The translations under genes and the position numbers were made by a program. 64,000 nt of DNA from NCBI RefSeq assembly GCF_000364705.1, contig NZ_AQOH01000047.1:1-64000 (forward strand). The letters run 5' to 3'. Positions 11,304-20,308 of the stretch are shown here, one piece after another. Each line of letters opens with the position of its first letter. Position 1 is the stretch's first letter. The stretch is from Pseudomonas fuscovaginae SE-1. Lineage in GTDB: Bacteria > Pseudomonadota > Gammaproteobacteria > Pseudomonadales > Pseudomonadaceae. Below the pieces are notes generated by a model that worked only from the letters and a program-made list of their open reading frames with translations, was not told the DNA's origin and did no database searches.

Positions 11304-12926
11304 ATGTCGGACTACATCCAGCAACAGTCAGCGTCAGCCTCCGCCAGCAGCGGCAAGGAAGAGCGCAAGATCATTTTCGCGTCATCCCTCGGGACGGTTT
11401 TCGAGTGGTATGACTTTTTTCTCTATGGCGCCCTGGCGGCCGTCATCAGCAAGCAGTTCTTCGCCGGGGTCAACGACACCACCGCGTTCATCTTCGCCCT
11501 GATGGCCTTCGCCGCCGGCTTCCTGGTGCGACCGTTCGGCGCGCTGGTGTTCGGTCGGCTGGGGGACATGATCGGCCGCAAGTACACCTTTCTCATGACC
11601 ATCATCCTCATGGGCCTGTCGACCTTCGCCGTCGGCCTGCTGCCGACCTACGCCAGCATCGGCATCGCCGCGCCGATCATCCTGGTGTTGTTGCGCATGC
11701 TCCAGGGTCTGGCGCTGGGTGGCGAGTACGGTGGCGCCGCGACCTACGTGGCCGAGCACGCGCCGCCCGGCAAGCGCGGTTTCCACACGGGCTGGATCCA
11801 GTCCACGGCGACCCTCGGCCTGCTGTTGTCGCTGCTGGTGGTCCTGGCCAGCCGCTACATCAGCGGCGACCAGTTCGAAACCTGGGGCTGGCGCTTGCCG
11901 TTCCTGTTGTCGATCGTGCTGCTGGGAATCTCCACCTGGATCCGCATGAGCATGCACGAGTCGCCGGCCTTCGTGAAAATGAAGGCCCAGGGCAAGGCCA
12001 GTCGTTCGCCGATCCGTGAGTCCTTCGGCTCCTGGGAGAACCTGAAGATCGTCTTCACCGCCCTCTTCAGCATCAACGCCGGGCAGGCGGTGACCTTCTA
12101 TACCGCACAGTTCTACGTGCTGTTCTTCATGACCCAGATGCTGAAGATGGACCCGGGCCAGGCCAACACCTTGCTGATCATCAGCGTGGTGATCGGTGCG
12201 CCGTTCTTCGTGCTGTTCGGCTGGCTCTCGGACAAGGTCGGGCGCAAGCCGATTCTGATGATCGGCCTGCTGCTGGCGACCGTCTGCTATTTCCCGCTGT
12301 TCAAGGCCCTGAGCCATTACGCCAACCCACAGATCGATGCCGCCAGCCGGCAGGCGCCGATCGTGGTGACGGCGGACCCGGCAGGCTGCACCTTCCAGTT
12401 CGACCCCGTGGGCAAGGCGCGTTTCGACAGCCCCTGCGACAAGGTCAAGACCTTCCTGGTCAAGCAGGGCCTGCCCTACAGCTCCCAGTCCGCCGCTTCG
12501 GGCACCGAAGTGACCGTCATGGTGGGCGAGCAGAAAATCAGCGGCTTTGACGAAGCGGCCATGCGCGCGGCAATCACCCAGGCCGGTTATCCGGCCAAGG
12601 CCGAGGCGGCGGCGGTGAACGAGCCGATGGTGGTGTTCCTGATCGTCCTGCTGATCCTGATCGCGACGATGACCTACGGTCCGCTGGCGGCGGTCATGGT
12701 CGAATTGTTCCCGACCCGGATCCGCTACACCTCCATGTCCCTGCCCTACCACATCGGCAACGGCTGGTTCGGTGGCTTCCTGCCCACCGTGTCGTTTGCG
12801 CTGGTGGTCTACACCGGGGATATCTTCTACGGCCTTTGGTACCCGGTGCTGATCACCGGCATCAGCCTGGTGGTCGGGCTGTTCTGCCTGAAAGAAACCC
12901 GGGATGTGGACATCGACAAGGTCTGA
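11304..12926 (+). CDS. MHS-family MFS transporter with large central hydrophilic insertion
   Basis: This is a 540-residue major facilitator of the metabolite:H+ symporter type (ShiA/KgtP/ProP-like). The opening KIIFASSLGTVFEWYDFFLYG, the loop motif GRLGDMIGRKYTF and the mid-protein GWLSDKVGRKPILMIG are typical. A soluble insertion of about 80 residues (roughly 345-425, including ADPAGCTFQFDP and a pair of Cys residues) separates two membrane segments and probably faces the periplasm. Insertions of this kind occur in some MHS members. It follows the GMC oxidoreductase by 195 bp in the same direction and probably imports its substrate or a related compound. Confidence 0.9.
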   Translation: MSDYIQQQSASASASSGKEERKIIFASSLGTVFEWYDFFLYGALAAVISKQFFAGVNDTTAFIFALMAFAAGFLVRPFGALVFGRLGDMIGRKYTFLMTIILMGLSTFAVGLLPTYASIGIAAPIILVLLRMLQGLALGGEYGGAATYVAEHAPPGKRGFHTGWIQSTATLGLLLSLLVVLASRYISGDQFETWGWRLPFLLSIVLLGISTWIRMSMHESPAFVKMKAQGKASRSPIRESFGSWENLKIVFTALFSINAGQAVTFYTAQFYVLFFMTQMLKMDPGQANTLLIISVVIGAPFFVLFGWLSDKVGRKPILMIGLLLATVCYFPLFKALSHYANPQIDAASRQAPIVVTADPAGCTFQFDPVGKARFDSPCDKVKTFLVKQGLPYSSQSAASGTEVTVMVGEQKISGFDEAAMRAAITQAGYPAKAEAAAVNEPMVVFLIVLLILIATMTYGPLAAVMVELFPTRIRYTSMSLPYHIGNGWFGGFLPTVSFALVVYTGDIFYGLWYPVLITGISLVVGLFCLKETRDVDIDKV

Positions 12927-12927
12927 C

Positions 12928-13119
12928 ATGAAAACCTGCATCTTCATGCTCGTTATTCTGAGTGGCTTAGTATCAAGCCTCGATCAGGTCGGTGCCGCTA
13001 CCCTGCGTTGCGGCAAGGTCCTGATCAGTGAGGGAGATAGCTCAATCGAGGTGTTGAACCTGTCAGCCGCCAGGTCGTCGATTAGCGGCAAAACAAGCTC
13101 TTGGGAAATACGGCAGTGA
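12928..13119 (+). pseudogene. truncated DUF2845-like secreted protein remnant
   Basis: A 63-residue frame starts at the ATG immediately after the transporter stop. It has a signal peptide (MKTCIFMLVILSGLVSS) followed by ATLRCGKVLISEGDSSIEVLN, which resembles the start of DUF2845 proteins (LRCGxxLVxxGDxxxEVLxxCGEP). The frame then ends early, without the second half of the domain. In the +1 frame after EVLN the sequence reads through TCQPPGRR... KQALGKYGS before running into a REP palindrome. This suggests a frameshifted, 3'-eroded gene. It could instead be a genuine short secreted peptide. Confidence 0.5.
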
Positions 13120-13147
13120 CCACCTGGCTGGTGTACTTCGCAGAACC

Positions 13148-13250
13148 GTGGGAGCCGGCGGTCCGGCGTCCCGGTTCATCCGCGAAGAACGATAACGCCG
13201 TCATTCAGGAAAACCGCGCCGTTTTGTTCGCGGATAAATCCGGCTCCCAC
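13148..13250. repeat. REP-type inverted repeat (GTGGGAGCCGG class)
   Basis: Ends GTGGGAGCCGG (13148) and CCGGCTCCCAC (to 13250) are inverted, with inner TTCATCCGCGAA and TTCGCGGATAAA also paired. A related half-copy lies near 29980-30018. This matches the intergenic palindromes common in pseudomonads. Confidence 0.75.
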
Positions 13251-13423
13251 GTATACGGCGTATGCCGTACTTTCTGAGAGCCTGTTCATGGGCTAAAGAC
13301 AGTTGGCTCCCACAGGATCGGTGCATGGCACAAATCCGTGGGCCTCTGGAGGGTATCAGCGGTGGATTTTTTATCGCCCGAAAAACTTATGCACGATTTT
13401 CATCAGAAAGTCATACAAAGAAA

Positions 13424-13446
13424 TAAGTAGATAAATCATCTACTTA
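13424..13446. repeat. AT-rich palindrome TAAGTAGAT-N5-ATCTACTTA
   Basis: Perfect 9-bp arms with AAATC spacer, inside the AT-rich stretch 40 bp before an exact DnaA box. Function unknown. Confidence 0.55.
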
Positions 13447-13485
13447 CGTAAATTTCCAGTAAAAAATCCAAATCTTGTACACAAG

Positions 13486-13494
13486 TTATCCACA
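13486..13494 (+). promoter_or_regulatory. exact DnaA box, intergenic
   Basis: TTATCCACA lies 6 bp from the stop codon of the leftward acyltransferase gene, next to AT-rich DNA. A near-match TTATGCACG lies at 13387. Confidence 0.65.
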
Positions 13495-13500
13495 GTTCGG

Positions 13501-14271
13501 TCAAGCAGCACTGGGGGTCTGTTCCGTCGTTGCCGGAGGCAGCGAACCCATCTCTCGCTGGGCGTTTTCATTCCAGGCCTGGGCCCTTTCGTTGAGGTCG
13601 GCAATGGCTCGTGGGCCGGTGCCTTCAGCGAACATCGGAGCGCCAATCACCACGGTGATGATGCCGGGCTTTTTCGCCCAACCGGTCTTCGGCCAGTACT
13701 TGCCGGCGTTGTGGGCGATCGGCAGTACCGGCAGACCGGCATTTACTGCCAGGGCCGTGCCGCCACGGGAAAACTTGCCGACAGTGCCATAGGGCACGCG
13801 GGTGCCCTCCGGGAAGATCAGTACCCAGGTATTGTCCTTGAGCAGCTCATCGCCCTTCTTCGCCACGTGCTTGAGCGCTTCCTTCGGATTGTCCCGGTCG
13901 ATGGCGATCGGCCGCAGCATGGCCATGGCCCAGCCGAAGAACGGCACGTAGAGCAATTCACGCTTGAGCACCTGGCTCAGTGGCGAGAAGTAGGCCGACA
14001 GGAAGAACGTTTCCCAAGTGCTCTGGTGGTTCGACAGAATCACGCAGGGCCGTTCGGGAACGTTGTGCGCACCTTTCACCTCGACCCGGATATTCAAAAA
14101 TACCTGGGTCAGCCACAGCGCGCAGCGGCACCAGTACACGTTGATGAAGCGATAGCGCGCCTTGAACGGCAGGAACGGCGCGACGAAAAAGCTCAGGGTG
14201 CACCACAGCAGCGAACTGGTGCCCAGCAGCAGGTAAAAGAAAAAGGTTCTGATGGCCTGCAGGATCGACAT
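13501..14271 (-). CDS. 1-acyl-sn-glycerol-3-phosphate acyltransferase (PlsC-like)
   Basis: This 256-residue lysophospholipid acyltransferase has an N-terminal hydrophobic segment (about residues 8-35). The catalytic motif is NHQSTWE (residues 81-87; an HX4E variant of the usual HX4D) and the glycerol-phosphate-binding motif is EGTR (154-157). It acylates lysophosphatidate at the inner membrane. The ATG at 14271 (MSILQAIRTFFFYLLLG) is preferred because an upstream in-frame start at 14328 would add residues without a good ribosome-binding site. It is the last gene of the leftward glyQ-glyS-gmhB-plsC group, 83 bp after gmhB. The same gene follows gyrB in P. aeruginosa, so the preceding 7.5 kb appears to be inserted. 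Confidence 0.9.
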   Translation of the reverse strand: MSILQAIRTFFFYLLLGTSSLLWCTLSFFVAPFLPFKARYRFINVYWCRCALWLTQVFLNIRVEVKGAHNVPERPCVILSNHQSTWETFFLSAYFSPLSQVLKRELLYVPFFGWAMAMLRPIAIDRDNPKEALKHVAKKGDELLKDNTWVLIFPEGTRVPYGTVGKFSRGGTALAVNAGLPVLPIAHNAGKYWPKTGWAKKPGIITVVIGAPMFAEGTGPRAIADLNERAQAWNENAQREMGSLPPATTEQTPSAA

Positions 14272-14354
14272 AGCGACATTTACCGTTGCGGGCATTGCCC
14301 GCCTGTTAATAAGTGAACCCCTGAACAATCCTTGATCAGGAAGTCAGAAAGGCG

Positions 14355-14888
14355 CTAGTTGTGGATAAGTTCGGCAGCGACGGCCGCCAGATCGTCAAAG
14401 ATCAGGGTGCCTACCGGAAGGGTTTTGCCCAGGGTCTTCTCGCCCTTGCCGGTCTTTACCAGAACGGGTTGGCAATCGACGGCGCTGGCGGCTTCCAGGT
14501 CACCCAGGCTGTCGCCGACAAACCATAGCCTAGACAGTTCAACGCCGTAATGCGTGGCGATGGTCCTGAGCATGCCCGGCTTGGGCTTGCGGCAATCGCA
14601 GCCCTCGTCCGGCCCATGGGGGCAATACACCACCAGCCCGAGCTCGCCACCTTGTTGCGCCACCAGCGCGCGCAGGCGCTCGTGCATGGACTCCAGGGTC
14701 GCGAGGTCGTAGTAGCCACGAGCGATGCCGGACTGGTTGGTGGCCACGGCCACCGTCCAGCCCGCCCTGCTCAACTGCGCGATGGCTTCGATCGATCCGG
14801 GGATCGGAATCCACTCCTCCAACGACTTGATGTAGGCGTCGGAGTCCTGGTTGATCACGCCATCGCGATCGAGTATCAGCAGCTTCAA
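14355..14888 (-). CDS. gmhB: D-glycero-beta-D-manno-heptose 1,7-bisphosphate 7-phosphatase
   Basis: This 177-residue HAD phosphatase makes ADP-heptose precursor for the LPS core. HAD motif I is LLILDRDGVIN (residues 3-13), motif II is VATNQSGIARG, the zinc-binding loop is CPHGPDEGCDC, and motif III is KPKPGML followed by FVGDSLGDLEAA. It lies 9 bp downstream of glyS and is translated from the same transcript. The C-terminal codons contain an exact DnaA box on the minus strand (14360-14368). Confidence 0.95.
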   Translation of the reverse strand: MKLLILDRDGVINQDSDAYIKSLEEWIPIPGSIEAIAQLSRAGWTVAVATNQSGIARGYYDLATLESMHERLRALVAQQGGELGLVVYCPHGPDEGCDCRKPKPGMLRTIATHYGVELSRLWFVGDSLGDLEAASAVDCQPVLVKTGKGEKTLGKTLPVGTLIFDDLAAVAAELIHN

Positions 14889-14897
14889 GTCGCGTCC

Positions 14898-16951
14898 TCA
14901 GCCCAGCAGCGAAATGTCGGCGACACCCAGGAACAGGCCACGCAGGCGTGCCAGCAGCGCGTAGCGGTTGGCCCGCACGTTGGCGTCCTCGGCATTGACC
15001 ATCACCGCTTCGAAGAACGCGTCGACCGGCTCGCGCAGCGCGGCCAGGCGTGCCAGCGTCTCGTTGTACTGACGGGCGGCGGCCATAGGCTGGACCGCCT
15101 GGTCCGCCTGCTGGATCGCCGAGTACAGCGAGAACTCGTTGGCGTTGTCGAAGTACTTCGCCTCGACCGTGGCGGCGATACCGCCCTCGGCCTTGCTCAG
15201 CAGGTTCGAGACGCGCTTGTTCACCGCGGCCAGGGCGGCGGCTTCCGGCAACTGGCGGAACTTCTGCACCGCCTGTACACGCTGGTCGAAGTCCAGGGCC
15301 GAGCCCGGCTTCAGGGCCCGCACCGACAGGTAGGTGGCGACGTCCACGCCTTCGTCTTCATAACGGGCCCGCAGGCGGTCGAAGATGAACTCCAGAACCT
15401 GCTCGGCGAGGCCGGCGGCCTTGACCTTGGCACCGAACGCGCTGACCGCGAAGGCGACGGTCTCGATCAGGTCGAGGTCGAGCTTCTTGTCGATCAGGAT
15501 GCGCAGCACGCCCAGGGCGGCACGACGCAGCGCATAGGGGTCCTTGCTGCCGGTGGGCAGCATGCCGATGCCGAAGATGCCGACCAGGGTGTCGAGCTTG
15601 TCGGCGATCGCCACCGCGGCACCGGTCAGGGTGCTCGGCAGTTCGGCGGCGCCGGCGCCACGCGGCATGTACTGCTCGTTCAGCGCCAGGGCAACGTCTT
15701 CCGGCTCGCCATCATTGAGGGCGTAGTAGTAGCCGGCGATACCTTGCATCTCCGGGAACTCGCCGACCATCTCGGTCGCCAGGTCGCACTTGGACAGGAT
15801 GCCGGCACGGGCCGCGCGCTGGGCGTCGCCGCCGATGCGTGGCGCGATGAACGCGGCCAGCTTCGACACGCGCTCGGCCTTGTCGTAGACGCTGCCCAGC
15901 TTCTCCTGGAACACCACGTTCTGCAGGCGCTGGTTGAAGTCGGCCAGTGGCTGCTTCTTGTCCTGCTTGAAGAAGAACTCGGCGTCGGTCAGGCGTGGGC
16001 GCACGACCTTCTCGTTACCGGCGATGATCTGCCTGGGATCCTTGCTCTCGATGTTGGCCACGGTGATGAAGCGCGGCAGCAGCTTGCCATCGACGTCCAG
16101 CAGGCAGAAATACTTCTGGTTGTCCTGCATGGTGGTGATCAGGGCTTCCTGTGGCACGTCGAGGAAACGTTCCTCGAACGAGCACACCAGCGGCACTGGC
16201 CATTCGACCAGCGCGGTCACTTCGTCGAGCAGGTCCGCCGGCATGATCGCGGTGCCTTCCTGCATCGTCGCCAGCTCGGTGGTGCGCTTGCTGATCAGCT
16301 CGCGACGCTCGTTGGCGTCGGCCAGCACGTAGGCGGCACGCAGGTCGTCGAGGTAGCTGGCCGGCGAACCGATGCGGACGTTTTCCGGGTGGTGGAAACG
16401 GTGGCCACGGGATTCGCGACCGGCCTTCTGGGCGAGGATGGTGCAGTCGATGACCTGGTCACCGAACAGCATCACCAGCCACTGGGTCGGACGCACGAAT
16501 TCTTCCTTGCGTGCGGCCCAGCGCATGCGCTTGGGAATCGGCAGGTCGTTCAGCGAGTCTTCGACGATGGTCGGCAGCAGGCTGGCGGTCGGCTTGCCCG
16601 GAATGTTCTGGCTGTAGCGCAGTTTCGGACCGCTCTGGTCGATTTCGCTCAGTTCGACACCGCACTTCTTGGCGAAGCCCAGCGCGGCCTGGGTCGGGTT
16701 GCCCTCGGCATCGAAGGCGGCCTGGCGTGGCGGGCCGTCGAGGTTGATGCTGCGGTCCGGCTGTTGGGTCTGCAGTTGCTTGAGCACCACCGCCAGGCGG
16801 CGTGGCGCGGCGTAGACCTGCTTGGCTTCGAAGCTCAGGCCGGCGGCCTGCAGGCCTTTCTCGATACCGGCGAGGAAGGCCTCGGCCAGGGTATTGAGGG
16901 CCTTGGGTGGCAGTTCTTCAGTGCCCAGTTCTACCAGAAAATCTTGCGCAC

Positions 16952-16955
<4 letters not shown>
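14898..16955 (-). CDS. glyS: glycyl-tRNA synthetase beta subunit
   Basis: This 685-residue beta subunit of the alpha2beta2 bacterial GlyRS starts [20 protein letters not shown], a family hallmark. The body carries the HD-like region and the C-terminal anticodon-binding part that recognises tRNA-Gly. The ATG overlaps the glyQ stop in an ATGA, indicating translational coupling that keeps the subunits in balance. Confidence 0.97.
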
Positions 16956-17905
<950 letters not shown>

Positions 17906-17987
17906 GAAATTCACCTGTTACTTGGGCTGCGATTCAAAAGGCGGGAGTATACCCGATTCGGTCGCGCCTCCGCCTCCCTGGAGCCTT

Positions 17988-18551
17988 ATGCCACGCTGCT
18001 TTTGGTGCAACGATGATCCCCTGTACAAGGACTATCACGATCGGGAGTGGGGCGTACCGCTGCGCGATGGGCAGCGACTGTTCGAGTTGCTTTTGCTCGA
18101 AGGGTTCCAGGCCGGGCTTTCGTGGATCACGATCCTGAAAAAACGCGAGCACTACCGCAAGGTCCTGTTCGGTTTCGATGTGCGCAAAGTCGCCGAAATG
18201 AGCGATCAATACCTGGAAAACCTGCTGCTCGACCCGGGGATCGTGCGCAATCGCCTGAAGCTCGAGGCGGCCCGGCGCAATGCCCGCGTCTGGCTGACCC
18301 TGGAAGACCCGGTCAGCCTGCTCTGGTCCTTCGTCGGCGGCACGCCGCAGATCCATCACTTCAAGGACCGCAGCGAAGTCCCGGCCGTCACGCCCGAGGC
18401 GCAGGCGATGAGCAAGGCGCTGAAGAAGCTCGGCTTCGGTTTCGTCGGCCCGACCATCTGCTACGCCTTCATGCAGGCTTCGGGCATGGTCATGGATCAC
18501 ACCACCGATTGTGATAGCTATGCCGCGCTGGCCGCGCCACGGCTACAATAG
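17988..18551 (+). CDS. tag: DNA-3-methyladenine glycosylase I
   Basis: Tag removes N3-methyladenine from alkylated DNA in the base excision pathway. The 187-residue protein starts at ATG 17988. It keeps the zinc ligands C4 and H17 near the N-terminus (MPRCFW, DYHDREWG) and a His and Cys in the C-terminal MDHTTDCDSY. The conserved Glu lies in LLLEGFQAGLSW. An in-frame ATG at 17922 would overlap glyQ and add a non-conserved leader. Confidence 0.96.
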   Translation: MPRCFWCNDDPLYKDYHDREWGVPLRDGQRLFELLLLEGFQAGLSWITILKKREHYRKVLFGFDVRKVAEMSDQYLENLLLDPGIVRNRLKLEAARRNARVWLTLEDPVSLLWSFVGGTPQIHHFKDRSEVPAVTPEAQAMSKALKKLGFGFVGPTICYAFMQASGMVMDHTTDCDSYAALAAPRLQ

Positions 18552-18588
18552 CCGGCTGACGATTAGCCAAGCACACCGGGAGTGACCT

Positions 18589-19476
18589 GTGGAAAAGTTT
18601 AAAGGCGCCATGCTGGTGGGGGCGTTGCGGTTGTTCGCGATGCTGCCCTGGCGTGCCGTGCAGCGTGTCGGCTCGGCCATCGGCTGGGTGATGTGGAAGC
18701 TGCCCAACCGTTCCCGTGACGTGGTGCGGATCAACCTGGCCAAGTGCTTTCCCGAACTCGACCCGGTGGCCCGTGAAGAACTGGTCGGGCAAAGCCTCAA
18801 GGACATCGGCAAGTCCCTGACCGAAAGTGCCTGCGCCTGGATCTGGCCGGCCGAGCGCTCGATCGCGCTGGTGCGCGAGGTCGAGGGCCTCGACGTGCTC
18901 AAGGACGCCCTGGCCTCGGGCAAGGGCGTGGTCGGCATCACCAGCCACCTGGGCAACTGGGAAGTGCTCAACCACTTCTACTGCAGCCAGTGCAAACCGA
19001 TCATTTTCTACCGTCCGCCCAAGCTCAAGGCGGTCGACGAACTGCTGCGCAAGCAGCGGGTGCAGTTGGGCAACCGCGTGGCGGCCTCGACCAAGGAAGG
19101 CATCCTCAGCGTCATCAAGGAAGTGCGCAAGGGCGGCTCGGTCGGCATTCCCGCCGACCCGGAACCGGCCGAATCCGCCGGGGTGTTCGTGCCGTTCCTC
19201 GGCACCCAGGCGCTGACCAGCAAGTTCGTGCCGAACATGCTCGCCGGCGGCAAGGCGGTCGGAGTGTTCCTGCATGCGCTGCGCCTGCCCGACGGTTCGG
19301 GCTTCAAGGTGATCCTCGAAGCGGCGCCGCAAGAGATGTACAGCACCGACGCCGAGGTCTCGGCCGCGGCCATGAGCAAGGTGGTCGAGCGATACGTACG
19401 GGCCTATCCGAGCCAGTACATGTGGAGCATGAAACGCTTCAAGAAGCGTCCGGCGGGCGAGCAGCGCTGGTACTGA
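18589..19476 (+). CDS. lipid A acyltransferase (LpxL/HtrB family)
   Basis: This 295-residue inner-membrane acyltransferase transfers a lauroyl-type chain to lipid A. It starts with GTG at 18589 behind a GGGAGTGA. The N-terminal hydrophobic segment and the HX4E catalytic motif (HLGNWE, about residues 125-130) are visible. The same position in P. aeruginosa holds PA0011, an htrB-type lauroyltransferase. It follows tag by 37 bp in the same direction. Whether it prefers plain or 2-hydroxylaurate cannot be told from sequence. Confidence 0.92.
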   Translation: MEKFKGAMLVGALRLFAMLPWRAVQRVGSAIGWVMWKLPNRSRDVVRINLAKCFPELDPVAREELVGQSLKDIGKSLTESACAWIWPAERSIALVREVEGLDVLKDALASGKGVVGITSHLGNWEVLNHFYCSQCKPIIFYRPPKLKAVDELLRKQRVQLGNRVAASTKEGILSVIKEVRKGGSVGIPADPEPAESAGVFVPFLGTQALTSKFVPNMLAGGKAVGVFLHALRLPDGSGFKVILEAAPQEMYSTDAEVSAAAMSKVVERYVRAYPSQYMWSMKRFKKRPAGEQRWY

Positions 19477-19495
19477 AGCAACTTATCGGCAGGGT

Positions 19496-19528
19496 CTGTG
19501 GATAACATCACGGCGATGTTATCCACAG
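19496..19528. promoter_or_regulatory. inverted pair of DnaA boxes forming a perfect hairpin
   Basis: CTGTGGATAACATC and GATGTTATCCACAG are perfect 14-bp arms around ACGGC. Each arm contains an exact DnaA box (19497-19505 minus, 19519-19527 plus). It lies between the lpxL-like stop and the PilZ start. There is no U-tract, so it is a poor intrinsic terminator. A DnaA-binding regulatory or DnaA-titration site is more likely. Confidence 0.65.
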
Positions 19529-19550
19529 CGATCTATCCAAGGGCGCAAAG

Positions 19551-19796
19551 ATGTCCGAAAACAAGAATTACCTGCGTATCAAGATCCAGCACCCGAGCAT
19601 CGGCGAATGCCTGGGGCGTACACGCAATCTGTCCAGCCAGGGTGTGGACGTGCAGCATCCGGGGTTGTCGCGGCTGCCCACCGGGGCGGTGGTCTACGGC
19701 CAGGTGCAGGACCTGCCGGTGGCCGCGCCGCGCATTCGCATGGAGGTGATCCGGGTCGACGCCGAAGGCATCGGCCTGCGCTTCATCGATCTTTGA
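19551..19796 (+). CDS. small PilZ-domain protein
   Basis: The 81-residue protein consists of a PilZ fold alone (beta-barrel), as in PA0012 of P. aeruginosa. The (D/N)xSxxG half of the c-di-GMP motif is present as NLSSQG (residues 26-31). The RxxxR half is not obvious: the N-terminal stretch reads YLRIKIQ with no second Arg four residues on. Binding of c-di-GMP is therefore uncertain. The inverted DnaA-box hairpin lies in its leader. Its stop overlaps the convergent TPR gene by 14 bp. Confidence 0.88.
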   Translation: MSENKNYLRIKIQHPSIGECLGRTRNLSSQGVDVQHPGLSRLPTGAVVYGQVQDLPVAAPRIRMEVIRVDAEGIGLRFIDL

Positions 19797-20106
19797 GCGC
19801 GGCCTTTTCCAGCTTCTTCAGGAACACCGTCATTTCCTTTTCCGCCTGCTTGTCGCCCTGGCCGCGGGCGGCCTCCAGGCCCTGTTCCCAGGCCAGCCTT
19901 GCCGCAGCCAGGTCACCAGCGCCCTGCTGGGCCTTGCCCAGCAGTTTCCAGGCGGCCGAATACTTGGGGTCGAGGACGACACAGCGTTGCAGGTGCTCGG
20001 CAGCCCTGGCGTGGTCGCCGAGGTCCAGGTAACCCTTGCCCAGGCCGAAGCGCAGCAGCGGGTTATCCACACCCTTGGCGAGCATCTTTTCCAGTGATTC
20101 GAGCAT
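19783..20106 (-). CDS. TPR-repeat protein
   Basis: A 107-residue protein built of about two tetratricopeptide repeats (PLLRFGLGKGYLDLGDHARAAEHL and the following YSAAWKLLGKAQQGAGDLAAA). The ATG at 20106 (MLESLEKMLAKG) has AGGAGGA upstream and is chosen over an open-frame extension that runs through a REP element. It probably acts as a small scaffold; the partner is unknown. It contains a DnaA box (20063-20071). Confidence 0.85.
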   Translation of the reverse strand: MLESLEKMLAKGVDNPLLRFGLGKGYLDLGDHARAAEHLQRCVVLDPKYSAAWKLLGKAQQGAGDLAAARLAWEQGLEAARGQGDKQAEKEMTVFLKKLEKAALKDR

Positions 20107-20145
20107 GGCGATCCTCCTGTTAACGATGACTGAGGGCGAAAGAGC

Positions 20146-20283
20146 TTTTGTGGCGAGCGGGCTTGCCCGCGCCCGGCTGCAAGGCAGCCGCAAATCCAGC
20201 TTACGCGGTTTAACTGAAAGACCGTGTAGCCTGGGTTTGGGGCCGCTTTGCGGCCCAGCGCGGGCGAGCCCGCTCGCCACAAA
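20146..20283. repeat. REP-type inverted repeat (TGTGGCGAGCGGGC class)
   Basis: Ends TTGTGGCGAGCGGGCTTGCC and the reverse complement near 20264-20283 bracket about 95 bp with further small dyads. Relatives lie at 27645-27797, 31127-31156 and 47678-47825. It separates the TPR gene from trkA. Confidence 0.8.
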
Positions 20284-20308
20284 TTGGGGGCGGCTTATCA
20301 TAAGGTTG

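Larger units (their letters stand above)
13120..13500. other. 381-bp convergent gap: REP element plus AT-rich segment with DnaA box
   Basis: No gene is seen here. The left part (13148-13250) is a REP-type inverted repeat, followed by a small dyad TACGGC-GTAT-GCCGTA (13254-13269) and a half REP (GGCTCCCACAGG near 13310). The right part (about 13360-13500) is strikingly AT-rich for this genome and holds a 9-bp-arm palindrome and an exact DnaA box. The gap is at the 3' ends of both flanking genes, so it is not an ordinary promoter region. Confidence 0.7.
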
